This document shows, in pieces, positions 13,261 to 24,910 of a stretch of 64,000 bases of DNA. Positions within the stretch are counted from its first letter, which is position 1. Every line of letters begins with the position of its first letter. This DNA is from Prostheceraeus crozeri (taxonomy: Eukaryota > Platyhelminthes > Polycladida > Euryleptidae): contig CAJQUW010007481.1 of NCBI GenBank assembly GCA_907163375.1, forward strand, positions 186,001-250,000. The letters are read 5' to 3'. A model generated the notes under the pieces. The model did not search any database. It had not been told where the DNA came from and saw only the letters and a list, made by a program, of their open reading frames with translations. The translations under genes and the position numbers were made by a program.

Positions 13261-16200
13261 AATCGAATTCGTTCCCAAACGACTTCCGTTGAAATCTTCC
13301 GCTGACTTTGCTGCGACATTGAGGTTATGTGCCTTGGCTTTCTGTCACTACGTCATTTAGTTCACATGATTCTTGGTGTAGAATAAAATCTGCATGTGAA
13401 TTTTAACAGACAGGATGACAATTTATTGATAACTTCCTACGATAACTTATCAACCAAGCCATCAACAGATGAATTTTCCGTATGTATTGACTGCTTGCAC
13501 TGCGGCCAACTTTTCATATAAGAAACCTGATCGATAAGAATTAAACAAAATCCGTTCGAAGGATCCTCAAGTCAATGATATAAACAAAACACCTTTGGCA
13601 AAAGAGTAAGAGAAGCATGCATTAATATTAAAATGTACGTGTGATGCTATTTGCGCACCAGAACGTAGAAAAGTGTGTTTTAAAGTTTTGTTTGAAAATG
13701 CGTGATCATCAGATTTAAGAATCGGCAACCAGTACTACTTATGATATATACACAAACGAACAAAATAATCTACTGTTATCAGGAATTGCATCAGAACATA
13801 TTAAATGCGAAGCATTGAGATAATTATGTCAACGCATCACGCACATCAGTGGACAACACATCTTCACATTACTAATCAAATGAATGCATTGTTAGATAAT
13901 TATATGCCTATGTTATTACATCGTATATGTGGCAACAGGTTGGACAGTCACCAGTGAAATAAATAACTATATGAAATAGAAAAAGCGCTAGATAAGGTAG
14001 CAGCAATTGACCAGTACAACTCAGTAAGATCCCAATAAATGACATGCGACATGTTATCACAAAAAAGTCAATATCACGACATGCATTACCCAATGTAGTA
14101 GTTTACGAATAAATAACCATCTCTTCTGTTTGGTCGCTAACATCTCTGATGCCTAGTTCGTCGAACGGATACATTGCAGTAAATAGCGGAGCTAAAATAC
14201 AAACATCACCTCATGTTGTTATTATTTTGTAAAGAAATATCGGAAAGCTCATACCTCTTTCCAAGAGCAGACAGACGGAAATTCTTGAATGCATCAACAT
14301 AGAAGCTACTGGTATACATCTGACCCAGGTTCTACAATTCGCCACAAGTGGGTTTACGGAAACAAAAAAAACGGGAGTATTGCGCTGTACCAAATGTACA
14401 ATTGTACTGCACTTGTTCATCATGGTTCATATTGTTGGATTGGCGTGTTGAAACTTGGCACTTGACACCTAGCAGCACCTTAGCCTCAAAACTGATCAAA
14501 ATCTTCAGTCTCATTAATGAATATTTCCTCATTTCAATACCGCCTCTGATTCTAACTAAGTATTGATAAGAACAAAATGTTTCATCGCAAACTTATTTGG
14601 CCGAGGAAAATACTGACCTTTTTCGATTATGAGGGTAAAACTAAGCGTCTTTTTCAAAAATATCGCATGATTTTTATTGATGCTATGACATGATAGAATT
14701 TCATTTAATACGAAACTGGGTTAGGGTCCATCATCAAACAGCTAGCAACAAAGCTTTAGGTGTTCCAATATGGAATTGTGATTCGATCAACAGCTCTTAG
14801 AATGGTTGATAAAGAATAATGTGATAGAAATAGACAAAATTCTATTTCTACAATATTTAGAGCAATTATGAAAATCTTGATACCGTTGCTAGCTTTATTT
14901 ATGTTTAAGTTTTTGGACGAGTTCAAAACTTGAATGGACACAACAAATTTTTTGACTGATTTACGGAAATTACGGAATTTACTGAAAATTGCAGTCCCTG
15001 ATTTGACGTGCTTGAAAACAAAGGCATTTTGCAAAACATTCTAGTACGCGTTCGACTTTTTTGATCTCATATTTACAGTTAAGCGATCATGCCTGTGAGT
15101 AATAATCAAGACTTTTACAATTGTCATCAGATAGTTTTAAAACTACTGCATCGTTGAAATTCTTGGTGACTCTTACACAAGTGAAAGCATTCGAGATACT
15201 TTTTGCAACAAATGGAATATGGTGATTAAAGTACAAATTGCAAGTAAATAATACACTCATTGTCTTGAATACTTGACACAATTCCAAGGGAAAATCATCA
15301 ACCGAATGTTGAAATGGAATATTCAGCTTTCGCTTTAATGAGAAATAAAGCTGAGTAGCTAAAATTAACTGAGATGGACTAAATAACTACGCAGAACTGT
15401 ACAGCGATACTTCTTGATGCACACTGTAGCTTCTGAATTTTTCTGTTTTTCCGAATGCGCTCCTAAACCATAAACAACGACAATGATGTATTTTGCGCGA
15501 CAAAGTGGAAGCAGCTATACAATGTGACGGATAACATATCTGCGCACCTTGCGCAGTCGGGAAAAGACTTGGTGAAGGGCGCACTTATATGAAACGAAAT
15601 CTGGTAAAGTGGAGAATGACTCACAACATGGATCCACCATGTCAAAACAAAGAAATTCACAAATATAACAAAGTTATGGCATATTCCCATAGTCATTGAT
15701 AAGTCAACCAAATAAAGAAGCTGAATGTCATGAAAAGAATTAGACTATAAGCAGGAAATTAATAATATGTTCAATTGAAAGGATTCGATGCAAAATGCTG
15801 AAATCAATAGACGAAATAACAATAAAAGCACCATGTTTTAAAGTAAGTCTTTAAGCCTTAGCCACCATGAACTTGCACATAGGCTAAATGCCAGCATGAT
15901 CAAGGTAATCGAGAAACTGTATGATCAAGCAGTTCATGCAGTTTATTTCAATACCAGCAGAGGAGTGGTTCAGAACCATAAAAGAAGTGAGACAGAGATG
16001 CTTACTATCGCACACTCATTTCGATCGTTTTTTGTACTGTAGATGATCGCGAGTGACGAACTTGATGATCACAAAGGAACAGTTATCATTGAAGGAAGAT
16101 CAATATCCAACTTGTGTTTTGTCGACTACACTGCTGTCATGCAGGGAGGTAACAAGAAATGTAGAAGTCTAGAAGCATCTTATCGACCGTGGTGGTGAAC

Positions 16201-16480
16201 GTAGTAATCTTACAAATTATAATACATGTATCACATTTCTATTCATTTGCATAATTTACGTCAATTCTAAGAGGTTTTCAACATGCTTTGATAGCTATTG
16301 CGGCAACCTACGTAATGAGAATTTTTGTATGTATATTTGATATATGAAAAGGATGAAATCTGACCGAAATAAATTACAATAAAGCCTAATAGAAATTATC
16401 ACAATTAAGTGGAAACATGTAGAGCAGATGAACCTTATAAAAATAACTTTTCCATGATAATAAGAATATTATAAGAAAAA
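13261..16480. other. Non-coding, no feature recognised
   Basis: About 3.2 kb of AT-rich sequence without a supported gene. The open frames here are short, overlap on both strands and carry no recognisable motifs. Confidence 0.5.
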
Positions 16481-18226
16481 ATCCGCCAAACATGAAGAAG
16501 TTGCACAAGCATTTGATCACGTAGTAGAAGAAATAGCAATGTTTAGAGAGAAAAAGCTATCTCAGAGTGGAGATATTCGTAAATTTTATGCCTATTCTAA
16601 GCGCCGAACGAAAAGAAGTCGCATGATTCCACCCATTTGCAATGAAAATGACTGTATGATGTTTCACACCCTCGGTACAGCAAACTTATTAAATACTATC
16701 TTTGTATCCGTTTTTACATTAGACGATGGAGCCTTACCTCCCTTCCATAAACGAGTGAATCCTGGAATCTCTCTGGATTTTATTCACTTTACTCCGGAAC
16801 TTGTTGAAAGTGGTATAAAACGGTTACCGACTAAAATATCACTATCTCGTGGATGATATCTCTCTACTTATTGCTCGACGTCCTGCTTGTATTCTTGCAC
16901 ACCCATTAAGTTGCATTTATTATACATGTCAACCTTACCATGTACTGGGAAAAGGCTCTAGTTTGTCCGGTCTTTAAGAACGAAGGATCTTCCTCTTCTT
17001 CCAATAGTTATCGTCCTATCTCACTTATCTCTGGCTGTTGTAAGGTCATGGAAATGGTAATCTATTCCTGTACAATGAACCATAAGCTCTTATCCATGGA
17101 ACAGCATGGTCTCCTTCCCCGACGTTCAACAGTTACACACATGCTCAGTTCGATATTCGAAATGTGCTCTGCATTAAGTCTCCATAATCGCTTAGAATGC
17201 GTGTACATTGATTTCTCTATGGGCTTCGACACAACATCAATTCCTAAGCTTCCCCATAAGCTCTCAAGTTATGATTTCAAAGGTGAACTGCTTCAAATAA
17301 TTAATAATTATCTATGAAATCGAACTCAGAGAGTCCTCATCAATGCCATCACTTCGGATGAGGCAGCTGGTACAAGTGGCATGCGTCAAGGTTCAGTCCT
17401 TGGATCTGTATTGTTCCTTCTTTATGTCAATGACGTGTTTGACTGCCTAGTTGGATCGATTTCAGTCCGCCTTTATGCCGATGACTTGAAATTTATGTCA
17501 ACCAGAAGTTATAGCTCCTTTTCACAAGCATCTTCAGACCTAAAACATATTCTAGGCGACTCTGATAATTAGTGCAAAGTGTGGCAACTGGGGATTTCTT
17601 TGGAAAAAGGCTTGCTGTTTACTGTTGGATATCGCACTCTCCATCAACTATTACCTTCACAGCGTATCCACGAACAATTCAAATACTGTGAAAGAAGTTG
17701 ACTTTTTGATTCCATCAGATGTCAGATTTAATTATCATTGTGTGCGCATCAGCTCAACCGCGAATGCCAGAGAATATTGCATGCTAAAATCTTTGGTTTA
17801 CCATGACTGTCAAATCTTAATTAGCCTTTTGTTGTCTTAGTTCGTCCTCTTTTGGAATATGGAAATGTCATCTTTTCACCTTACCTTAAATGCAACATTT
17901 CACGTATTGAGCGCGTTCAAAGTTACTTTACCCGCGTTAGTAAACGCTCAGGTATTAAGTACAATAACTACTCTCACAGATTGCAATTATTAAAATTGAA
18001 ATAACTAGAATATAGGTGCATTTTGTTAGACTTTCTATTTCTTGCATGAACTGTTACTACAACCATTTCGATTTGTCGCTCAACTCTTTCTTCACCACGA
18101 ACGTCTCAAATTACTCGTGGTCAATCACGTAGCAGCTGTCAGATTGTACCAGTACTAAAAGTTAATTCAAAATATCCTACTGGACTGGTTTTCTTCCGTG
18201 TCATTAAAATATGGAATTCACTGACC

Positions 18227-19497
18227 CAGGAGTGCGCAACGTTATACATTTTTCGGCCGCCATTTCGAAGGCCGAAAGAATCACGGCCGCACTTAATATG
18301 AAATGTGTGCAAACAACTAGGTCAATGGTCAATCCTTTTTATACTCCACCACTCAAATTAACTTTCCCTGATGAATGACGCAGTGAAAATCGCATAAAGG
18401 CCTAGTTCGTAAAGAATGAGTTAGCAAGTTAACCCATATACGACCGATATGTCATTTTTGACCCGAAAAGATTTTAAGCTTAAGGTGTTATTAGCACTTG
18501 AAAAGTTGAAAGCATGTTAAGGGCAACCGAAGAAGAAACACTTTACCATGCTACTGTAATAATTCATAAAGGAATCACGAGCCATTCATTCATCACAGAG
18601 CCGGTCTATTCTAGGCATTCGCTCGTATATAGGCCTACGCATTTCTAGAACCTCGTATATAAGCCTGCGTACCTTGCTTTATTATTGAAGTTATAAAGTA
18701 TCTGATTAGTACTAATCATACAGTTCTTTCGCAACCCAAAACGTGAGCTTTAAATTAAATGATAAAGTTGCTGTCCGCCAATCGGCTTTGAAATCCGGTG
18801 TAGCGCAACTATAGGCTTACTTCAACAAAGTGAAACCAATAATCGCACGTGCCAGCAATGGAGAAGTTGTCCCAACTGGTAAATGACTTTTTTGTAAATT
18901 TTGTTTTCTTAATGCTATTTCATGAGATGTTTATATGAAATTATCACATTTCGTAATTCATAGATAAGATTTGAAATAGATATACTTGTTATTGCATTAC
19001 TTCCCGTGTTCTGAGAGGTTCAGTAGATTTTATGAGCAGATATGAATTCTAATCAAGTTGGGTTTATGGATAAAGTTTCGAGATGCATTTCAATAAATGC
19101 TGTACTTCTTTGGATCAAAGTGTTTAAATATGTCAAGTGTCCATACTTTCCTCATATGCTCACTTTGATTTGGATGTTCAGAACTAACTCTTGCCCATTA
19201 CAGCGACTAGAAAATGTAATAAAAAAGCATTAAAAAATGTCCGAGATTGAATATCTCTTGTCCGAAATTGAATCTCCCTGGTTCGAAATTGAATCTCCCT
19301 TGTTCGAAATTGACTTTCTCTTGTCCGAAATTGAGAGTGAAAAGGTGTAGTATGCTACTATATTGACGATTGTTTTTCGATTGCCTTGAACTCCAGAAAT
19401 ATTTGCAATATATGTACATTATTCTTTTTCATTTACTTAATTCTCATTGTCACGGCCGCACTTTGCCTCTACTACGGCCGCAGGTTGCGTATCCCTG
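18227..19497. mobile_element. hAT-like non-autonomous element inside the LINE
   Basis: The left end is CAGGAGTGCGCAAC (18227). The right end on the minus strand is CAGGGATACGCAACC, reading inward from 19497. Both ends have nearby CGGCCG(C/T) blocks. The flanks are CACTGACC (18219-18226) and CACTGAAC (19498-19505), an 8-bp target duplication with one later mismatch, and removing the element rejoins the LINE frame's WNSLT region. The 1271-bp interior has no transposase and contains a 21-bp tandem repeat. Confidence 0.85.
19238..19335 (+). repeat. 21-bp minisatellite, about 4.6 copies
   Basis: Units of the form TYCGAAATTGAATCTCCCTTG repeat head to tail, each with one to three differences. The array lies inside the hAT-like element, near its right end. 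Because the unit is a multiple of three, all frames through it stay open. Confidence 0.85.
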
Positions 19498-19599
19498 CAC
19501 TGAACGATTGAGGCTCCAACCTTCGTGAAATTCAAGGACTCAAATCTGTCTATTTCAGTGAATTTTGCTCACACTGACCGCTAATATGAAATTTCGTAT

Positions 19600-20865
19600 A
19601 AAATTATGTGACATGGTAAATATTGTATACTTGATGGTAAATATTTATTTACATACACACTTTTGCTCCATGATGAAGACTCTCATCACAATGAAGATCA
19701 AGAAGAGACTTAATTCCATTGGTCCGAGTGAATCTTACTATATTGTGAGCATGAGCATATGAATTGTGAGTATGAAGTAAAAACTTTGTATGGATAATTA
19801 TGCGGCAATGATATCAGACGGCAAGCATTTGCACTCTTTTGTTTCATTGTGAAGACCCCCACCCGGTGAATTGTGATCATGTCGTGATCACTCTGTAAAT
19901 TTGTAAATGTATATGTCACAGATATTTTCTACATGGTTTTAAATTTTGTGTATGCATATTTTGTGTTACATGTGTTATCAACGCTTGCTTGTAAGTGCCC
20001 TTGCGGCCATTGTTTTGCGGTTTCTGTTGTACTACAGAATAAACATCCATGACTCATGCAAAAAATGTATAATCCTGCATTGTAATAATTTTGTCATTTA
20101 TGCTGCACGCTGAAGCTGTACAAAAGACTTATACAGCTGAGACACCTAAATCTCAACGTTTTAGAAAGTCAGCTGAAAGTATGATGACAAAATACATAAA
20201 CATGATGGCATAATGATTGAATGAAATCGTTCTTTACCTCTGGCTTAACCTTGTATTTCTTAAGAAAGCTAAAACCAGTCATTTTTTTCAACATATCAAA
20301 TAATTCGATAAGGTTAGTTTTTCACATCACAATCTGTGTGTACTAAAGATCCGGATGTCGCCAAATGTGACTGCGTGTTGAAACAGATCAGTTGATTCTA
20401 AATGAAATTTACATTAAGAAACAATAGCGCAACATTCTTATCATTGTTCAGCCTTTGATAATTCGTCAAGCGAATAATGCCATATTAGCATTGAAAAGCT
20501 TCGTTCATTGCTATCAATTTACGTTATTTAACAAATCAACCCGTTAGCGGAATATGCATGCAGCGTCGAGAAATTGCTTTACAGCAGTCAACCATCACTG
20601 CATACACAGCACAGTCGTGATTTACAAGAAATATCTTAAGCGCATTCAATAGTGTTTGATATTGTTTGATATGATATACAACAACATAATGTTTACAAAT
20701 ATAAAGCAACCCATGAACATATGTATTAAAATGCATTAGCAATATTACAGAGGCAAAATTGACATATGTCTTATATACTGACATGTAATATATATGTATA
20801 GATATGTAATATCTATAGGGAACCTCACGCTGACTATTCGAAATGAAGCAAAAAGACAGTTTCTG
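19600..20865. other. Non-coding, no feature recognised
   Basis: No gene found. The longest frames here have no family motif. The region ends at a possible ribozyme on the minus strand. Confidence 0.5.
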
Positions 20866-20909
20866 TGGAAGACCGGATTCGCTTATTGAAAATAGCTTTA
20901 TCAATTCCA
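20866..20909 (-). ncRNA. Hammerhead-ribozyme-like motif, UUGAUAA type, degenerate
   Basis: On the minus strand: stem I UGGAA (20905-20909) pairs with UUCCA (20866-20870). The box is UUGAUAA (20898-20904). Stem II is GCUAUU...AAUAAGC with one bulged A. The GAAA box reads GAAU, followed by CCGGUC. The sequence aligns with the better-preserved motif at 57872-57915 (shared GGAAGACCGG and CAATTCCA blocks). It probably marks the 3' end of a decayed PLE. The changed GAAA box suggests it no longer cleaves. Confidence 0.45.
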
Positions 20910-21154
20910 TTCTGGACAAGATAAAGGTCAAAATATATTCTTTCCATTTTTATGCATGAATTCGATTAATTATTGTTATGCTTTTACCTATGCTATCCAT
21001 TACTATTTCTTCTCATAATTATGTACATACTTGTTATATATTTCCTAGCTTTTACTTCAAAATGATCTATGTACACTCAGAGATTTCAATTACCCTGAAG
21101 ATGGACTCTGTAGCAGTCCGGAGTGCCGCTTTGTTTGCATGCTTGCAATTAAAT

Positions 21155-21290
21155 GGCTGTCAAAATGTATTTTGAGGTTTTTGACATGCGAGGAAAGAAA
21201 GCTTTTTTTGAAAAAGTGGAGAATTATTGTCTAAAAATAAACAAAGTTGATTGCGATATTGTATTATATCAAACATATGGAAGGTACTTT
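21155..21290 (+). mobile_element. PLE N-terminal fragment
   Basis: The plus-strand frame contains KKAFFEKVENYCLKINKVDC then DIVLYQTY. This resembles RKLEKCYFKLNYIDCDILF in the PLE at 55.9 kb (lysine-rich helix, then D-I-x-x), the region just before the reverse transcriptase of Penelope-like elements. The RT that should follow is absent; the C-terminal part of a PLE starts 50 bp further on. It is either one internally deleted PLE or two fragments side by side. Confidence 0.5.
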
Positions 21291-21340
21291 TCTGTATTAG
21301 ATTATATTATACTTCATACTTATATTATACTCTCTCTTCC

Positions 21341-22165
21341 ATCGTGCGCGTAAAATAGGCTCAAATGATGCTAATTATCAAGTCGCTATTGAAAATATAA
21401 ATGCCATTTTCATTGAGAATGGCTGTGAGATGAATACAATTGACCGCATACGGCTACAAGTAGAAGGAAAAATTGAATCTGAGCATCCCAAGTCAACTAC
21501 TGAAGATGAAAACGCTAATGTGAAAATCCTGTACTGCAATGTTCCCTTCATTGACTCTAAATATCCCATGTTACAGCGTCGGGTGATTGAAATTAATAGT
21601 GAGCTGCCCTCGAACGTTCGTATTTGCCCTGTTTATACGACATCTAAAATCCAAAATTTCTTTCCAATCAAAGATTCTATTGCAAATGGCCTAAAATATA
21701 ATGTCTCATATTTGTATTCATGTGATCGTTGCGAAATGCGAAACATTGGCGCTACCAAACGTCATTTAGCCATCCGTGTTAGTGAACATTTAAAAGATTA
21801 TCCATGCCCTATTGAAATCTCTATGCATGTTCATACACCAAAGCCAGAAAATTTCGCTGTCATTGGTCAGTCAAAGTATCCATTGATTTTGGAATCCATT
21901 TTAATTAAAGAAAGCAACAACATTCTGTCTAATGAACGGAACAGATAAGTACCTCTATACCTGAACCTATGAACTTTGCCGGCGAAGTGATTCTATTGAT
22001 TTTATCTTGAGCTGTAATTATAAATCGCTTGCTTCTATCTTTTAATGTGTATATAAACCATTTTTCCTTATTGGTAATTTGATGACCTCGGCTGACGATG
22101 GAATGAAGTAATCCAAAACATGTCCGGTTGAAGGAACACTTGTGTTTTTTCTTATATATATATAT
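21341..22165 (+). mobile_element. PLE C-terminal part with GIY-YIG endonuclease
   Basis: The frame opens at 21341 (RARKIGSNDANYQVAIENI), the linker between the RT and endonuclease of PLEs, and runs to the stop at 21948. The endonuclease core is YNVSYLYSCDRCEMRNIGAT followed by KRHLAIRVSEHLK: a V-x-Y-L-Y-x-C half and an N-I-G-A-T half in place of GIY and YIG, with the helix Arg and the EHL motif. PLE GIY-YIG domains nick the target to prime reverse transcription. The 3' tail reaches a TA-rich run near 22150 and includes a degenerate hammerhead. It is closely related to the pair at 22.2-23.4 kb. Most of the RT is missing, so this copy is not autonomous. Confidence 0.8.
22088..22130 (+). ncRNA. 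Degenerate hammerhead motif, CUGACGA type
   Basis: Box CUGACGA at 22092-22098, then a short stem (GGA/UCC), AAAAC where GAAAC is expected, and AUGUC ending in the GUC cleavage triplet at 22121-22123. It sits about 140 nt after the PLE stop codon. It matches the preserved motifs at 22222-22279 and 23299-23356 (shared CATGTCCGG). The changed GAAA box and weak stem I argue against activity. Confidence 0.4.
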
Positions 22166-22189
22166 TCCAAAGAAAGATCGCCCAGGGTA

Positions 22190-22740
22190 ATATTTTTCAA
22201 AACCATCGTACTCAGCAGTGAGATTTTATTCCGGACATGTTTCGGTATTTGAGGTCATACCATCATCAGCGTTACAATCAAATGGTAAAAGCAGATACGA
22301 AATGGCTTATATACAAAAATGAAAAACTATGGTGAAATTTACAAATGAAGTCTGATTGGGTGAGATCCACTCCTCTCGTTAGCAAGCGTGTCGAAGTTGC
22401 TTTTGACCAATATCGTTTCTAGAATTTTAGGAAATTTAGTTCTACCGACGATGCTGAAATTCTCACGTGACGGACTGTGCACGTGCATAGATATCTCTGT
22501 AGGGGTCGGTTTACCAGAAATGTGCTCGTTTATCCGAGTGGCTAAATGGCGTGTTGTAACGCCAACGTATCGCATTTGGCAGCGATCACAGCTGTAAAGG
22601 TACACAATATCAGATTTGAGCTCACTCGAAATAGCATCAACGTTCTGACAAAAATCAAGGGTTTTCAGAGTTTGGAAAATCAATCTAATTTTCAAGTTTT
22701 CAGGTAACGATTTATTGACAGTATAAATGCACTGCCAAAT
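22190..22740 (-). mobile_element. PLE tail with GIY-YIG, minus-strand arm of an inverted pair
   Basis: On the minus strand the frame contains SLPENLKIRLIFQTLKTLDF, then the endonuclease core SDIVYLYSCDRCQMRYVGVT and TRHLATRINEHISG, and ends with LANERSGSHP. The stop is followed by the ribozyme-bearing tail toward 22200. It starts at about 22740, so the RT is absent. The arm from 22583 down to 22200 is almost identical to the plus-strand copy at 22731-23394, with only a few substitutions in the coding part, which makes the pair a recent inverted duplication with a loop of about 150 bp. Confidence 0.85.
22222..22279 (-). ncRNA. Hammerhead ribozyme, type I, canonical box
   Basis: Minus strand: box CUGAUGA (22263-22269), one extra U, stem II GGUAU/AUACC, then GAAAC (22239-22243), a two-base stem III with an AU loop, and the cleavage triplet GUC (22234-22236). 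Stem I has an inner CG/CG pair, an internal loop, and an outer helix GAUU/AAUC. The internal loop in stem I and very short stem III are typical of PLE hammerheads, which work best as dimers. It lies after the GIY-YIG frame of this element. Confidence 0.7.
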
Positions 22741-22936
22741 GCGATACGTTGGCGTTACAACACGCCATTTAGCCACTCGGATAAACGAGCACATTTCTGG
22801 TAAACCGACCCCTACAGAGATATCTATGCACGTGCACAATCCGTCACGTGAGAATTTCAGCATCGTCGGTAGAACTAAATTTCCTAAAATTCTAGAAACG
22901 ATATTGATCAAAAGCAACTTTGACACGCTTGCTAAC

Positions 22937-23190
22937 ATAGAAATTGGCAACAATAAAACCTCTAGAATGGAAATTAAGCTTCATGCAATGCACAATAACG
23001 GCACATAAATCGCACGCATTTTCACTTAGATGCACCTACCAACGTCTGTATCATTGGGTTAGAATCAGTCACATGAGTAAATCGAAGGTTTTAATTAGTT
23101 CTTCATGCCCCAACTTAGTTCCCCCGGATGTGCCCCGACCTTGAGTCAATTTCCATTCTAGCGAACTTCAGATAAACAGTTTATTTCTAT
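22937..23190. mobile_element. 254-bp MITE with 10-bp target duplication
   Basis: Flanked by perfect GCTTGCTAAC copies at 22927-22936 and 23191-23200. The uninterrupted sequence is visible in the opposite arm of the PLE pair. The ends are ATAGAAAT and ATTTCTAT. An inner inverted repeat, CTAGAATGGAAATT, occurs near 22961 and, reversed, near 23149. A 9-10-bp duplication suggests Mutator-like transposition, but 8-bp ends are too short to classify it firmly. Since the other arm lacks it, it inserted after the PLE pair formed. Confidence 0.75.
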
Positions 23191-23298
23191 GCTTGCTAAC
23201 GAGAGGAGTGGATCTCACCCAATCAGACTTCATTTGTAAATTTCACCATAGTTTTTCATTTTTGTATATAAGCCATTTCGTATCTGCTTTTACCATTT

Positions 23299-23356
23299 GA
23301 TTGTAACGCTGATGATGGTATGACCTCAAATACCGAAACATGTACGGAATAAAATC
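23299..23356 (+). ncRNA. Hammerhead ribozyme, type I, canonical box, GUA cleavage site
   Basis: The same structure as the minus-strand motif at 22222-22279: outer stem GAUU/AAUC, box CUGAUGA (23309-23315), stem II GGUAU/AUACC, GAAAC (23335-23339) and triplet GUA (23342-23344). The mirror copy has GUC. GUA still fits the NUH rule but usually cleaves more slowly. Confidence 0.65.
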
Positions 23357-23394
23357 TCACTGCTGAGTACGATGGTTTTGAAATATATACAGGG

Positions 23395-24290
23395 TGAATA
23401 CCATACCTTGTCCGATACATTTCAACAAAATTTAATTTACAATACATATTAGTTAGTGCATTTTTGCATTATCTCAGTGGATTAGAATATCTATGAATGC
23501 ATTTCTGTTCCAAAATTTTGTTGAGGTGAATAGTTGATGATTCATTGGGCATTTGATATTAACTCAACCTATTCTTTTTCAAATTTCTTTCAAACATCTG
23601 ACATGAATCTTAAACCATAGATTACTTTACATATACTGTGAATATACAATTGTAGACCGGAAGACGCCGTCGAGCGGCGAGCGCGCAGACTCGTGCCAAC
23701 CTGCGTAAACTTAGTGGAAAACAGTCTGCACAAGCAAGAAGGCTTGGAAAGAAGCACCCGATGGAGAAGAAGCACCCGAATGGAAGATAAAATACGACGA
23801 TGGTACTGAACAGTTTCTCAACACGGGCTCATCGTACCAGCTTACAAGCAATCGTCCAGAAGAATGATGAAGGAGAGAAAATTCAAATGAGAACGCAGTT
23901 GTGAGAATCAGCGCACATACACAGCGAGTGATCGCAAGGAGGAAGACGGTGTTTTCAGGAAGGACCGTTGGCAAAACCCTTTAAGAGAATGGATACAAGC
24001 GTAAAAAGTAAATAGAATGCAGCAACATCTTGGACCAGGATAAACATCAAGACTGGATTTTTGTCGTGCAATCTATGAAAGAATAGTGATGAAAGCTCTC
24101 AAAAATCATCCCACATCCTTCCTCGGATGAGTGTACTTTCCAACATGTCGGGATCGCGTGTCAATACACCACAATGACCTTACTAGCGCAAACACAGCAA
24201 TCCCGATGATTAACTGACGAGGTCCTTATCCGTTCAATAAGGCCTAACAGTGTTCGTCGCAGTTTCATAACCATGGCATTATAGCATTAG
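23395..24290. other. Non-coding; possible 5' part of the decayed transposon that follows
   Basis: ACAGGGTGAATACC at 23389 resembles the ACAGGGTG end of the element at 43.8 kb and could be the left TIR of the transposase fragment at 24.3 kb, but I find no matching right end. The part from 23650 to 24000 is richer in G and C than its surroundings and has no protein I can identify. Confidence 0.35.
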
Positions 24291-24297
24291 CATCCTC

Positions 24298-24770
24298 ATG
24301 ACAATGTTCGTTATGACAAGTGTTCGTTATTGTGCACAATTGTTGAATGAGAAAGTATTCCCAGCACTTTCTCGAAGACCTCATAGTTCTGCGTGTTTCA
24401 GCACGATGGCGCTCACTCCCACTTCAGCTTGTGACATTTTGAAAGTTGCTAAGACCACGATTTGGCTTATCGAGGACGGAAGAGTTTTCCCATTCCGTGG
24501 CCCGCCAATCCCCCGATCTCACGATACTAGTGATTTCTTTCTTTGGGGTGCCAATACAGAAATAAGGTATATCGCATCTAGCTTGAAAGAGGCAATGAAC
24601 GACCTCAAGCGTCTAGTCGAAGATAACAGATTTGATTCAAATTCGCTAATTTATCATTCTGGGTTCACAGTACAAAAAATTTATTCATCGTTGTGAAGTT
24701 TGTGTATCACTTAATGGTAAGTACAGTTCGCTCGAATTTGTTATAAACTTTCCTACTTCTGATATGCTAG
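24298..24770 (+). pseudogene. Tc1/mariner-superfamily transposase, C-terminal fragment
   Basis: Two catalytic blocks are visible. In one frame FQHDGAHSHF (24396-24425) is the second catalytic Asp motif (compare FQQDGAPPHF). In another frame PPIPRSHDTSDFFLWG (24503-24550) is the third motif (compare PPRSPDLTPLDFFLWG), followed by a typical tail with LKEAMNDLKRLVEDN. The two blocks lie in different frames, so at least one frameshift separates them, and about 40 residues lie between the acidic residues. A frame starting near 24690 (IHRCEVCVSLNGKYSS) resembles the last residues of the same family. The first Asp and the N-terminal DNA-binding part are not recognisable. Confidence 0.65.
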
Positions 24771-24910
24771 ACCAAGCTGTGATAACCAGAATAATTTTTT
24801 ATTTGCATAAAAAGATTCGAAGTTTTGGAAATAAAATGAGTATATATATACGCCAAAAAATACACCCAAAGAAAATTATTTTATTAATTTTCAAATAAAA
24901 TATATTTTCA

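Larger units (their letters stand above)
16500..19600 (+). mobile_element. Jockey/CR1-type LINE split by a hAT insertion
   Basis: Pieces of one reverse transcriptase follow in order on the plus strand: an N-terminal region (16539-16856), then CPVFKNEGSSSSSNSYRPIS and LISGCCKVMEMVI (16960-17060), MEQHGLLPRRSTVTHML, motif A (VYIDFSMGFDTT), motif B (GMRQGSVLGSVLFLLYVND, about 17380) and motif C (RLYADDLKF, about 17470). The C-terminal part includes RPLLEYGNVIFSPYL near 17845. The end of the frame (IKIWNSLT) stops at 18226, where another transposon is inserted, and LINE-like coding resumes at 19506 with FVKFKDSNLSIS. There are multiple frame changes and stops, such as TGA at 17317-17319 and TAG at 17570-17572. 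This is an old copy. Confidence 0.8.
22727..23394 (+). mobile_element. PLE tail with GIY-YIG, plus-strand arm of the inverted pair
   Basis: The frame starts at CQMRYVGVTTRHLATRINEH, part-way through the endonuclease, so the first half of the GIY-YIG fold is missing here but present in the opposite arm. It is interrupted by a 254-bp insertion at 22937-23190 and resumes at the 10-bp duplicated target, followed by the hammerhead at 23299-23356. It is near-identical to the minus-strand arm. The palindromic arrangement means neither arm is a complete element. Confidence 0.85.

Noticed and set aside
20536-20931. 131-codon minus-strand frame as a gene
   Set aside because: Its composition is simply that of AT-rich DNA, it has no motif, and it overlaps a ribozyme-like element.
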